Source of the DNA: Anaerorhabdus sp964386325
GTDB lineage: Bacteria > Bacillota_I > Bacilli_A > Erysipelotrichales > Erysipelotrichaceae
NCBI GenBank assembly: GCA_964386325.1
Contig: CAYLQY010000008.1
Location: 1-64,000, forward strand
Length of the DNA: 64,000 nt
Reading direction: 5' to 3'
Shown piece by piece: positions 52,783 to 61,519 of the stretch (within the stretch, counting starts at the first letter, position 1; each line of letters starts with the position of its first letter). Position numbers and translations under genes: made by a program. The notes below the pieces were generated by a model. That model saw only the letters and a list, made by a program, of their open reading frames with translations. It ran no database searches and had not been told where the DNA came from.

Positions 52783-53448
52783 CTATCCTAATCGATATCC
52801 AAATCCATAAATTGTATGAATACTTAGATTTGGCATTTTCTTTCTAAGTCGACGTAATGTATCATCGACAACACGGTCAGAACCAAAATAGTTTACATCC
52901 CATACTTTTTCAAGAATTTGTTCGCGCAAAAAGGCTGTGCCTTTATTCTTTACAAATAACATTAATAAATCAAATTCTTTTGTTGTAAGCTCTAGTTCTT
53001 TTCCACTTTCATATACCGTACGTTGTGACTCATCAATCTCGTATCCATCAATTTGTATACGTGAGTTATCATTGCGATATGTACGCTTAATCAAGTTGTT
53101 GACACGTAAGACTAACTCTTTTGGTGAGAATGGTTTTGTGATGTAATCGTCACTACCTTTTTCAAGACCAATAATACGATCAAATTCTTTATCTCGTGCT
53201 GACATAAAGATGACTGGGACATTCGGTGAATGCATGCGGATTTCTTCAATTAAGTCGAATCCACTTTTATCATCCAACATGATATCAAGTATCCATAAAT
53301 GAACATCATCATCTGTAGTGTGTTCATAAGCGTCATCAAATGTTAAATATGATCGTACTTCATATCCTTCTTTTTCTAAATATCGTTTTACTAATTCATT
53401 TAAATCTTTTTCATCTTCTACAATGCTAATTACTTTACGAGTAGACAT
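52783..53448 (-). CDS. OmpR/PhoB-family response regulator
   Basis: A 221-residue regulator. The receiver domain (1-115) has the acidic pair ISIVEDEKDL, the phosphorylated Asp in LWILDIMLDD near residue 52, and the Lys in YITKPFSP near 101. A winged-helix DNA-binding domain follows (ELTTKEFDLLMLFVKNKGTAFLREQILEKVWDVNYFGSDRVVDDTLRRLRKK in segments). The ATG at 53448 follows GGGGAATATT; the reading to 53514 runs through the glmM terminator. It lies 65 bases downstream of glmM on the same strand but behind that terminator. Confidence 0.93.
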   Translation of the reverse strand: MSTRKVISIVEDEKDLNELVKRYLEKEGYEVRSYLTFDDAYEHTTDDDVHLWILDIMLDDKSGFDLIEEIRMHSPNVPVIFMSARDKEFDRIIGLEKGSDDYITKPFSPKELVLRVNNLIKRTYRNDNSRIQIDGYEIDESQRTVYESGKELELTTKEFDLLMLFVKNKGTAFLREQILEKVWDVNYFGSDRVVDDTLRRLRKKMPNLSIHTIYGFGYRLG

Positions 53449-53491
53449 AATATTCCCCGCTTTCATTGATACCTTTATTATACATAAGAAA

Positions 53492-53511
53492 AACTCATGT
53501 TGCCATGAGTT
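53492..53511 (-). terminator. Terminator of the cdaA-cdaR-glmM operon
   Basis: AACTCATG and CATGAGTT form an 8-bp stem with a GCAA loop, followed by TTTTTCTT on the minus strand. It begins 3 bases past the glmM stop. Confidence 0.8.
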
Positions 53512-53513
53512 CA

Positions 53514-54848
53514 CTACTTAAATTTATTTTCTAGCACTTTTACGACTTGGTAAACACATTCATGACAGATTTCATCATTCTCAGCCTCTACCATAACGCG
53601 TACTAATGGTTCAGTTCCAGAAGTACGAACAAGAATACGTCCATTACCATCTAATCGTTTTGAAACGATATCAACTTCTTTTAAGACATCTTCATCTTTC
53701 ATCGCAACTTCTTTATCTTTTACTGGTACATTCACAAGTAATTGTGGATAAATTTTCAATCCTTCACATAAATCAACAACTGATTTCTTTGTATCAACCA
53801 TAATCTTTAATAAGTTTAAAGCCGTTTGTAGACCATCACCTGTTGTTAAATGACGCTTGAAAATGATATGTCCTGATTGTTCGCCACCTATGACATAGTC
53901 ATTTTTAACCATATCTTCATAAACATATTTATCACCCACTGCGGTAATTGATGTTTCAATTCCTGCAGCTTCTAGTGCCTTAAATAATCCTAGATTTGCC
54001 ATTACTGTTGTAACCGCTGTATTCTTATTTAATTCACCCTGAGCTTTTAAATATTTTGCACACATGTAGATGACATGATCACCCGTCACAAGCTCACCTT
54101 CGTGATTAACGGCAATCAAGCGATCGGCATCACCATCAAACGCAAGTCCCAAATCATAATTCCCATTTCTTACCATTTCTTGTAGTTCTTCAGGATGTGT
54201 TGAACCACATTTGGTATTAATATTAATTCCATTTGGATCATTGTGAATGACATCAATAGAAGCACCTAAACGTGTTAATAATTGAACTGCTGTAGTGCTT
54301 GCACTACCATTTGCACAATCAACCGCTAGTTTTACTCCTTTAAGATTTAAAGAATATTCTTTTTGAAGCCATGTCAAATAAACTTCCAAACCATTCGCAT
54401 AGTTTATTACATGTCCTATTTGATCATTAATGCAATAATCAATATCGACTTTACCATCAATATAGTCTTCAATTAATCCTTCAATACTACTATCTAATTT
54501 AACACCATCATGATTAAATACTTTGATTCCATTATCATAATAAGGATTATGACTTGCAGATATCATCACACCACAATCAAAGTCATTGTTCATTACTAAA
54601 TAGGCAACTGCTGGTGTTGGACAATAACCAAGTAGGAATACATCCGCCCCATTGGCAGTTGCTCCAGCAGCCAATGCCATTTCAAACATACTGCTTGATA
54701 AACGTGTATCTTTACCAATTAGTATCTTCCCTGTGCCTTTTTGTTTATAGTAATACGCTAAATAACGTCCAACTTTAAATGCTCTTTCTACATCCAAATT
54801 TTCATTCGCTTTTCCACGAATACCATCTGTACCAAAATATCTTCCCAT
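53514..54848 (-). CDS. glmM: Phosphoglucosamine mutase GlmM
   Basis: Converts glucosamine 6-phosphate to glucosamine 1-phosphate for cell-wall precursor synthesis. The N terminus RYFGTDGIRGKAN, the active-site Ser in GVMISASHNPYYDNGIK near residue 100, the Mg site LAFDGDADRLIAV near 236, the sugar loop IGGEQSGHIIF near 325 and the phosphate loop VRTSGTEPLVRVM near 410 are all present. 444 residues is typical. The start overlaps the cdaR stop by one base (TAATG). GlmM of Firmicutes is known to bind and inhibit CdaA, encoded in the same operon. Confidence 0.96.
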   Translation of the reverse strand: MGRYFGTDGIRGKANENLDVERAFKVGRYLAYYYKQKGTGKILIGKDTRLSSSMFEMALAAGATANGADVFLLGYCPTPAVAYLVMNNDFDCGVMISASHNPYYDNGIKVFNHDGVKLDSSIEGLIEDYIDGKVDIDYCINDQIGHVINYANGLEVYLTWLQKEYSLNLKGVKLAVDCANGSASTTAVQLLTRLGASIDVIHNDPNGININTKCGSTHPEELQEMVRNGNYDLGLAFDGDADRLIAVNHEGELVTGDHVIYMCAKYLKAQGELNKNTAVTTVMANLGLFKALEAAGIETSITAVGDKYVYEDMVKNDYVIGGEQSGHIIFKRHLTTGDGLQTALNLLKIMVDTKKSVVDLCEGLKIYPQLLVNVPVKDKEVAMKDEDVLKEVDIVSKRLDGNGRILVRTSGTEPLVRVMVEAENDEICHECVYQVVKVLENKFK

Positions 54849-56263
54849 TAGTTTGTTCCTACACTTTCATCCGCTGTATTATCTACTTCTCCAGAAACCG
54901 TTACTTGAATTGTTGGTTGTGTTACTGAATAACGTACAAGTGATCCTACTGGTTGTTCTACAGATAACTTGAACTCTTGATTACCAGGAACCGCATTTGT
55001 CATATCAAAGTAAACAACAACATCTTCTGGATTGATCGCATCAACATTTGCTTGTGTTCCAAACAACTCTACATTCACTGTTGATTGATTATTTAAAATT
55101 GAGAATTTATATTTACCCACATTATTTTTATAGAATACAGGCACATTCTCTAATATTCTAGATACTCCTGGACCAAGTTTTACATCCATACTTATTTGAC
55201 TTATACTTGATGATTTTACTCCCGTAGGAAGTGTAATTGGTCGAAGTACGGTTGAATCTTTTGTAAGTGTTGAAGCATCTAAAGTAACACCTACTTCATT
55301 AATCTTGCTTAATACTGATTCTGAAGCATAAATCGTTACCGACTCATGATCCATTGTAATTGTTTCAATTGCCATACCATTTGGAACTTCACCTGAAGTT
55401 TCAACACGAATAGGCACTGTCTTGTTTGGTGATGTTACTGGCACCTTAACTTTTACAGTATTTGGAACGATATCCGCATTAACTGGAATACCTTTTTTAT
55501 CATACGCAACAAGTGTAGCTTCTTGTTCAAAATCACTTTCTACATTTGTAACATCAATTAATGCCTTAATAAACGCAATACTATCTAATGTATCTTTAGA
55601 AGCTCGTACATTAACTTTTGAATACTCAAATTCAGGAGTTCCTAAACTATAAATACTATTCATTTTATCTTGATTAATAAAATCATAACCAATATCAAAT
55701 TGCCCAGTACTTTTCTTTTTCAACGTAACTGTTACATCACTAGGATCTACCTTAATCGTAACATTATCGCTATACCCTTCAGGAGTAAGTTTAACTGTAT
55801 GTTGTCCTTCAGTTAATCCTTCAAGATTTGCTACTAATGTTCCTTTTTGGTTAGCTGCCGCATTTACATTTGAACCTTCACCCGTAATGGTAATATCAGC
55901 CACTGTAGGTAAACCTGTAATCTCAAATGTATCCGTGTTATAACGCGCAACAATAGGCACATCTGTAAGTGTTTTAGCACTTAATAACGGACTACCAAAC
56001 AATGAATTTTGTGAATTAAAGTTCACTGTCATATATAAGAGAATCGCTAAACCCAATGACACGATTAAACTGAAACGTTGATTAAATAATACGTTGTCAA
56101 TCCATGAACTAAAACTACGGATAATTCTAAACAAAGAATCTTCAAAGTGAGCATATGTGTTCGCTACTTTCTTACTTTGTTTGGCAATCTTGTTCGCAAG
56201 TTCTAGCTTACTATCTGGATTACTTTCTTTACGTGGTTTCTTTTTGTTATCCATATTTGTCAT
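54848..56263 (-). CDS. cdaR: CdaR (YbbR-domain) regulator of the c-di-AMP cyclase
   Basis: A 471-residue protein with a short cytoplasmic head, one membrane helix near residues 62-80 (RFSLIVSLGLAILLYMTVNF) and three to four YbbR repeats outside. Typical repeat starts are LSAKTLTDVPIVARYNTDTFEITGLP and VTSPNKTVPIRVETSGEVPNG. CdaR contacts CdaA and modulates its activity in other Firmicutes. The ATG at 56263 overlaps the cdaA stop as ATGA and follows GGAGGTG. Confidence 0.92.
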   Translation of the reverse strand: MTNMDNKKKPRKESNPDSKLELANKIAKQSKKVANTYAHFEDSLFRIIRSFSSWIDNVLFNQRFSLIVSLGLAILLYMTVNFNSQNSLFGSPLLSAKTLTDVPIVARYNTDTFEITGLPTVADITITGEGSNVNAAANQKGTLVANLEGLTEGQHTVKLTPEGYSDNVTIKVDPSDVTVTLKKKSTGQFDIGYDFINQDKMNSIYSLGTPEFEYSKVNVRASKDTLDSIAFIKALIDVTNVESDFEQEATLVAYDKKGIPVNADIVPNTVKVKVPVTSPNKTVPIRVETSGEVPNGMAIETITMDHESVTIYASESVLSKINEVGVTLDASTLTKDSTVLRPITLPTGVKSSSISQISMDVKLGPGVSRILENVPVFYKNNVGKYKFSILNNQSTVNVELFGTQANVDAINPEDVVVYFDMTNAVPGNQEFKLSVEQPVGSLVRYSVTQPTIQVTVSGEVDNTADESVGTN

Positions 56264-58272
56264 CGTTGATCACCTCCAGCTCTATTTGCCGGTTTGATAT
56301 CAAGAATCTCTGTTACGGCTGGTTTTTTAATACTCATTGTATCTAACATTGCAAATTGATCTTCTAAATTGTCATCTGCTTGAATTAAATCTTCGATATT
56401 TTGGAAATCAGCATCAATTCTTGCGAATTGGCTCGTATCAAAACTTGTGTCATGTTTCACTGGTTTCTTAATACCGCCAGTTAGACTAAGATTTGCAGTT
56501 TCACTCTTATCACTGAAATCAGCTTTAAATGCTGCACGTTCAGGTTTTTTAACGATATCTTCACGTTTTTCATCAAACACTGGATGTTGCATTGTATTTT
56601 GTTGTTCTTTATACATTGTCTTTCCTTGTTTAATTGCTTCTAATCGAGCTTTACGATATGCCTCTCCGGAAATACCATCTGTCTTGTGTTGTGTTGTATT
56701 TTCAACACCCATCACTCTAACATTTGAAGTTTGAGTTATTGGTTGTGTTGGTTTGATTTGATTTGTCACTGCAGTAGCTTGACGAACTTGTGTTGGTGTT
56801 TCAACTGCTTGTCTTTGAATAGTTTTAATATCTGCCGTACTTACAGCTTCATTTCTTGAAGGTTGAATCTTTTCACTATGAGCTACCGTTGTATTATCCA
56901 CAAATTCTTGACGTACAACCTCTTTTTTCACTGGCTCATCCATGACAACTTGTACATCATCAAACAATGGCATTTCTTCTATTTCTTCTATTTCTTCTAC
57001 TTCTTCAGGAACTTCCACAAGATATTGTTCTGGGGTAATTTCACTTTCTTCCAATTCATGAATTGGATATGAAGGAGTTGGACGATCTTTCTTACGAGGA
57101 AGCTTAATACTAGCTTCTTCTTCATCAAGTGCCCTATTCATTTCTTCTTCGTGATCTACTTCAATCACTTTTTCTTTTACTTCTTTTTTCTTTGATTTAA
57201 AGAAACTGAATTTCTTCTTTTCTTTTTTCATTGGTTGAATTGGTTCTCTTACCTCTTCAGCCATTTCTTTTTCTTCATTTGCTTCCTCTTCTTCAGCTTG
57301 ACGTTTAACAGCAAGTTTACTTAAGATAGCAGTATCGAATTTAGTATCTTTTTTATCTTCATTCTCTGGTGCCTTTTTCTTTTCTTCAACAATATACTCT
57401 TGAGCAGGTTTTGAAGGAGTTATTACTTCCGGAACAATTTCTTTTTCGATAATCAATTGGTGTGTAGGCGCAACATTTTTAACTTCTGTTGCCTCTCCAC
57501 AAATTACACGAATTAAATAATCACGTAACTGTTTACGATTAACAGTTATAATTTTTCCGCCTTCAGTAATTGAAACTGCACCTGTTTCTTCTGATACAAC
57601 TATTGTAATTGCATCTGTAATTTCACTAATCCCAATCGCCGCACGATGACGAGCACCATAACGAGATGGTAAATCTAAGTTTGTTGGAGGGAAATAAGCA
57701 CTCGCACAAGCAATGCGATCTCCTTGAATAATAACCGCACCATCATGTAGTGGTGTTGACGTAACAAAGATTGATGTTATTAATTCTGCTGTAACAACCG
57801 AATTAATTTGGGTACCCGTTTTAATAAAGTCACTTAACGAATGGCTTTGTTCTAAACTGATTAAGGCACCTGTTTGATCACGTGATAGTAACATTGTTGC
57901 CGTTACTAGCTCATCAACTAATTTTTCTTTTTCATTACCAGATAATGTAGACATTCTTGAGAATACATTGCTCTTACCAAGTTTTTCTAATATTGAACGT
58001 ACTTCTGGTTGGAAAACAATGATGATTGCCAAGAATCCCCAGTTAAGAAACATGTCAGATAACCATACAACCGTATCTAACCCAAGAAATTTTGCTAAGC
58101 CATTCACGATTAAAATAAGGGCTATACCCTTAAAGATTTGTATTGTCTTTGAGTTGTTTTTCACAATTTTTATTGCATAATATAACAACATCCACATGAT
58201 AAAAATATCCATTATCATGCGAAGAATCGTTTTTAGACTTTCAAATGTCAAGCTAAGATTAAAATTTATCAC
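56260..58272 (-). CDS. cdaA: Diadenylate cyclase CdaA with long C-terminal tail
   Basis: Makes cyclic di-AMP from two ATP. The first 275 residues match CdaA: three membrane helices (within about 5-85), then the DAC domain with STPLHDGAVIIQGD near residue 170 (catalytic DGA) and SRYGARHRAAIG near 203 (RHR). Normal CdaA ends near 275. Here the frame continues for about 390 residues that are charged and low in complexity: EEKKKAPENEDKKDTKFD, a Lys block (KKFSFFKSKKKEVKEK), an acidic block (VEEIEEIEEMPLFDD) and a Gln/Thr-rich region. The start is GTG at 58272 behind AGGAGGCGAAAGA. A TATAAT at 58301-58296 is the likely -10 box. Confidence 0.93.
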   Translation of the reverse strand: MINFNLSLTFESLKTILRMIMDIFIMWMLLYYAIKIVKNNSKTIQIFKGIALILIVNGLAKFLGLDTVVWLSDMFLNWGFLAIIIVFQPEVRSILEKLGKSNVFSRMSTLSGNEKEKLVDELVTATMLLSRDQTGALISLEQSHSLSDFIKTGTQINSVVTAELITSIFVTSTPLHDGAVIIQGDRIACASAYFPPTNLDLPSRYGARHRAAIGISEITDAITIVVSEETGAVSITEGGKIITVNRKQLRDYLIRVICGEATEVKNVAPTHQLIIEKEIVPEVITPSKPAQEYIVEEKKKAPENEDKKDTKFDTAILSKLAVKRQAEEEEANEEKEMAEEVREPIQPMKKEKKKFSFFKSKKKEVKEKVIEVDHEEEMNRALDEEEASIKLPRKKDRPTPSYPIHELEESEITPEQYLVEVPEEVEEIEEIEEMPLFDDVQVVMDEPVKKEVVRQEFVDNTTVAHSEKIQPSRNEAVSTADIKTIQRQAVETPTQVRQATAVTNQIKPTQPITQTSNVRVMGVENTTQHKTDGISGEAYRKARLEAIKQGKTMYKEQQNTMQHPVFDEKREDIVKKPERAAFKADFSDKSETANLSLTGGIKKPVKHDTSFDTSQFARIDADFQNIEDLIQADDNLEDQFAMLDTMSIKKPAVTEILDIKPANRAGGDQR

Positions 58273-58343
58273 TCTTTCGCCTCCTCGCTCATGATATTAT
58301 ACCATATCAATAAATGCATTGAAAACTTAAAAATACCCTTGAT

Positions 58344-58371
58344 TTGTCTTAAAGTTAAGCTATGATATAAT
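58344..58371 (+). promoter_or_regulatory. Promoter of the TraB-family gene
   Basis: TTGTCT (58344-58349), a 16-base spacer and a perfect TATAAT (58366-58371) lie 27 bases before the start codon. Confidence 0.55.
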
Positions 58372-58397
58372 ACATTCAGTAGAAATTGAGGTATTTT

Positions 58398-59564
58398 ATG
58401 AATCAAAACATAACAAAAATAGAAGTAAATGGAAAAGAAATATATTTAATTGGTACTGCCCATGTTTCTCATACAAGCCGTCAAGATGTAAAAGATTGCA
58501 TTGATGAAGTAAAACCAGACAGTATTTGCATAGAATTAGATGAAGAGCGATATGAAGCATTCAACAACCCTAAACGTTGGGAAAATACTGATATAATCGA
58601 GGTTATAAAGGCAAAAAAGACTGGTTATATGCTTGCGAATCTTATTTTGAGTGCATATCAACGCCGTATCGCAAAGAAAATGGATGTTCAAGCTGGTCAA
58701 GAAATGATACAGGGTATTGAGAGTGCAAAAGAAATTGGAGCTAACTTAGTCTTAGTAGACCGTAATATTCAAACAACATTCAAACGAATTTATCGCAAAC
58801 ATTCTTTCTTTCAAAAACTTAAGTTAATTTCATCGTTAGTAATGTCTATCTTCGATGATGAAGATATTAGCAGTGAAGATATTGAAAGTTTAAAACAATC
58901 AGATGCATTAGATGTTGCCTTAAAGGAAGTTTCTAAAGAATATCCAGTAGTTTCAGAAGTACTTATTCACGAACGCGATCAAGTATTAGCTTATAAAATA
59001 AAAAATGCCCCAGGAAATAAAATAGTTGCAGTTCTTGGTGCTGCACATATCCCTGGAATCAAAGAAGAAATCTATAAAACTTATGACATAAAGGAGTTGG
59101 AAAGTATCCCTGCAAAGAAGCCCTCGGCAAAAATAGTCGGGTGGATAATTCCAATCGCCATTATTGTTATGATTATTTCCCTATTTAGTATCAACAGTGC
59201 ATTAGGTTGGGAACAAGTCATTAATTGGATTCTATGGAATGGCAGTTTATCCGCATTGGGTGTATTCCTCGCTTGGGGACATCCATTATCTATGATTGTG
59301 GCTTTTATCGCAGCTCCAATCACTTCACTTAACCCATTACTGGCAGCCGGTTGGTTTGCCGGCCTTGCTGAAGCATTTATAAGAAAACCAAAAGTAAGAG
59401 ATTTTGAAAACTTACTTGATGATGTCAATTCCATTAAAGGGTTCTACAAAAATCGCATTACTCATATTTTGTTAGTTGTCATTTTTGCGAATCTTTTCAG
59501 TACCATCGGTACAATGATTGGTGGATTTGATGTTATCAAAAATTTCATTCAAAGTTTCCTATAA
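58398..59564 (+). CDS. TraB/PrgY-family protein
   Basis: A 388-residue protein of the TraB/PrgY (GumN-related, Tiki-like) family, which includes the inhibitor of the enterococcal pheromone and is predicted to be a metalloprotease. The first conserved His is in YLIGTAHVSHTSRQDV near residue 17, with SICIELDEERYEA near 48 and a second conserved site VAVLGAAHIPGI near 213. About four membrane helices follow (from about 245), including WGHPLSMIVAFIAAPITSLNP. The ATG at 58398 follows TTGAGGT; the TTG at 58386 is part of that site. Its true function in most bacteria is unknown. Confidence 0.88.
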   Translation: MNQNITKIEVNGKEIYLIGTAHVSHTSRQDVKDCIDEVKPDSICIELDEERYEAFNNPKRWENTDIIEVIKAKKTGYMLANLILSAYQRRIAKKMDVQAGQEMIQGIESAKEIGANLVLVDRNIQTTFKRIYRKHSFFQKLKLISSLVMSIFDDEDISSEDIESLKQSDALDVALKEVSKEYPVVSEVLIHERDQVLAYKIKNAPGNKIVAVLGAAHIPGIKEEIYKTYDIKELESIPAKKPSAKIVGWIIPIAIIVMIISLFSINSALGWEQVINWILWNGSLSALGVFLAWGHPLSMIVAFIAAPITSLNPLLAAGWFAGLAEAFIRKPKVRDFENLLDDVNSIKGFYKNRITHILLVVIFANLFSTIGTMIGGFDVIKNFIQSFL

Positions 59565-59661
59565 ACTCCTCTTGTGTTTTTCCTTTGTCATAGGATGTCA
59601 TATTTCTTCCTTTATACTATACGTAGTAGCATTCAACTATTAATGAAAAGGAGTTCCTCTT

Positions 59662-60084
59662 ATGAAAATGCTTGAAAATGACATAAACACAACAATGTTT
59701 GCACCCTGTGGAATGAATTGTAAAGTTTGCTACAAACATTGTTACACAAAAAAATCATGTGCTGGATGTATGACAAATAATGACTATAAACCAAATCATT
59801 GCCGTGCATGTAAAATCAAAGATTGTGTTAAAAACCATAATCTTACTTATTGTTTTGAGTGTGTTAGCTTTCCTTGTAAACTAATTAAAAACCTTGAAAA
59901 AAGCTACATCCACCGCTATCAAGTAAGTTTAATAGATAATAGTAAGAAGGCAAAAGAAATTGGTCTTCACCAATTTATGATTGAAGAAAAAGAAAAATAT
60001 ACTTGTTCACATTGTGGTGGAGTTATCTCATTGCACGATCAAGAATGTAGTGAATGCCAAGAAAAAACATCCAAGTCCTCTTAG
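59662..60084 (+). CDS. Cysteine-rich DUF3795-type protein
   Basis: A 140-residue cytoplasmic protein with many cysteines: APCGMNCKVCYKHC, CAGCM, HCRACKIKDCVKNH and YCFECVSFPC in the first 75 residues. This is the pattern of DUF3795 proteins, thought to bind zinc or an iron-sulfur cluster. The C-terminal part carries an extra zinc ribbon (YTCSHCGGVISLHDQECSECQ) near 115-135. Function unknown. AAAGGAG precedes the start. It converges on the aminotransferase gene and their stop codons overlap. Confidence 0.8.
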   Translation: MKMLENDINTTMFAPCGMNCKVCYKHCYTKKSCAGCMTNNDYKPNHCRACKIKDCVKNHNLTYCFECVSFPCKLIKNLEKSYIHRYQVSLIDNSKKAKEIGLHQFMIEEKEKYTCSHCGGVISLHDQECSECQEKTSKSS

Positions 60085-60093
60085 ATGTTTTTT
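60062..60093. terminator. Bidirectional terminator within overlapping gene ends
   Basis: AAAAAACATC and GATGTTTTTT form a 10-bp stem with a 12-base loop. Both flanking genes end inside it. Confidence 0.8.
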
Positions 60094-61208
60094 TCAAATT
60101 CTCGCAAAAACAAGGATAATTCACGCAATCCATTTTTTAATGTTTCTGTATCCGTACAATAACCTAAACGAGCATACCCTGGTCTTTCAAAACGATTTCC
60201 TGGAACGAGTAATACACCTTTTTCTTTAAGCAATTTTATACAAAATTCTTCAGTTTCCATTGGTATTTCAAGTTTGATAAATGAGGTTGAAATATTCTTT
60301 GGAAATTGCAATGTAACTCGTGGTTCATTCGCTATCCACTCTTTTACAATAGCTAGATTTTCTTCCACAATTTTTTTATTTCTTTTATAGACTGCTTCTT
60401 TATTCTGTAAAACATATGTCGCAAGCATATCATCCAAAACACCTGTGCAAATCATTGTATAATCACGAAGTTTCCTAAAGATATCACTTGTATGTTTATT
60501 CGCAATAATCCACCCTACTCTTACACCAGGTACCGAGTATGTCTTTGACATACTATTGGATACGATTCCTTTGTCATACAAATCAATAATTGATGGAACA
60601 TTTATTTCATCTGTAAATGGTTTATATACTTCATCACTCAGTATGAACGCACCTACTTCTTTCGCTATTTCTACCAATTCATTCAAATATTTTTCATCCA
60701 TAACACTACCTGTTGGATTATTTGCATTATTAATACAAATCATTTTAGTTGTCGGACGAATAATTTTTCTTAAATCATCTAAATGAGGTAACCAATCATT
60801 TTCTTCGTCAATTTCCCAAAAACTAACATCTGCTCCTAGCGCTTTGGGAATATCATACAATTGTTGATAAGTTGGATGCATCGAGATGACATGATCACCT
60901 GGATTAATTAATCCAAACAATGCGATGAAATTAGCACCAGTTGCACCATTGGTTTGAAGCACTTGTTCAGGTTCTACATTTTTGTATAGTTTACATACTT
61001 CTGTTTTGAATTCTGGTGACCCTTCAATCCATCCATAGTTCATTTTTTTATTTAACAATTCATTAAAAAATTCTTCTTTTGTTTTGGGACCACAACGAAT
61101 TATTTCTTCAACTGTCATCGATGAAATTGAGCTTCCTGCAATATCATACACTGCATCATTCTCCCAAACATTCAACCAATCTTCTACTCCAAATTTCGCA
61201 ATCTCCAT
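60081..61208 (-). CDS. PLP-dependent class I/II aminotransferase
   Basis: A 375-residue fold-type I aminotransferase. The cofactor is contacted by QTNGATGANFIALFGL near residue 85, NNANNPTGSVM near 163, the Asp/Tyr of FILSDEVYKPF near 190 and the Schiff-base Lys in VSNSMSKTYSVPGVRVGW near 220; the substrate-carboxylate Arg is in YARLGYC near 350. The SMSKTYSVPGVRVGW segment and small N-terminal part resemble MalY-like or capreomycidine-synthase-type enzymes, but the substrate is not clear. It ends within 4 bases of overlap with the DUF3795 gene. Confidence 0.88.
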   Translation of the reverse strand: MEIAKFGVEDWLNVWENDAVYDIAGSSISSMTVEEIIRCGPKTKEEFFNELLNKKMNYGWIEGSPEFKTEVCKLYKNVEPEQVLQTNGATGANFIALFGLINPGDHVISMHPTYQQLYDIPKALGADVSFWEIDEENDWLPHLDDLRKIIRPTTKMICINNANNPTGSVMDEKYLNELVEIAKEVGAFILSDEVYKPFTDEINVPSIIDLYDKGIVSNSMSKTYSVPGVRVGWIIANKHTSDIFRKLRDYTMICTGVLDDMLATYVLQNKEAVYKRNKKIVEENLAIVKEWIANEPRVTLQFPKNISTSFIKLEIPMETEEFCIKLLKEKGVLLVPGNRFERPGYARLGYCTDTETLKNGLRELSLFLREFEKNI

Positions 61209-61242
61209 GATTTACTTTTCCTTTCACTTAAAAATATTAAAT

Positions 61243-61271
61243 AAACCAAGCGAGATTACTCCACTTGGTTT
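61243..61271 (-). terminator. Terminator overlapping the stop of the glycine-zipper gene
   Basis: AAACCAAG and CTTGGTTT pair over a 13-base loop that contains the TAA stop of the small gene. The following minus-strand tract ATTTAATATTTTT is only partly T, so efficiency is doubtful. Confidence 0.5.
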
Positions 61272-61468
61272 TCTTTTTTGTTAGTCGATTCATCTTGATC
61301 TGTTTTCTTTTTATTATTTACGGCATCCATACAAACACCAAAACATAAACCTAAGCTGATTCCTATCGCAATGTTTTTAAAAATTATACCAAACACAACA
61401 CCAAAACATAAACCCAAGGCAATACCTTGTCCACTGTTGTTTCCTATTTTCTTGTTTCCATCATTCAT
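61256..61468 (-). CDS. Small glycine-zipper membrane protein
   Basis: A 70-residue protein with two short hydrophobic segments that repeat one another: GIALGLCFGVVFGI (15-28) and AIGISLGLCFGVCMD (34-48). Gly and small residues at every fourth position fit a glycine-zipper hairpin, seen in a family of small Firmicute membrane proteins. The tail is polar and basic/acidic (NNKKKTDQDESTNKKEN). GAAGGAGAATT gives a strong ribosome site. Function unknown. It lies between the aminotransferase and MATE genes on the same strand. Confidence 0.7.
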   Translation of the reverse strand: MNDGNKKIGNNSGQGIALGLCFGVVFGIIFKNIAIGISLGLCFGVCMDAVNNKKKTDQDESTNKKENQVE

Positions 61469-61519
61469 CGTTTAATTCTCCTTCAGGCTTTTGATTATTT
61501 TACCACCAAAAGCTTACTT

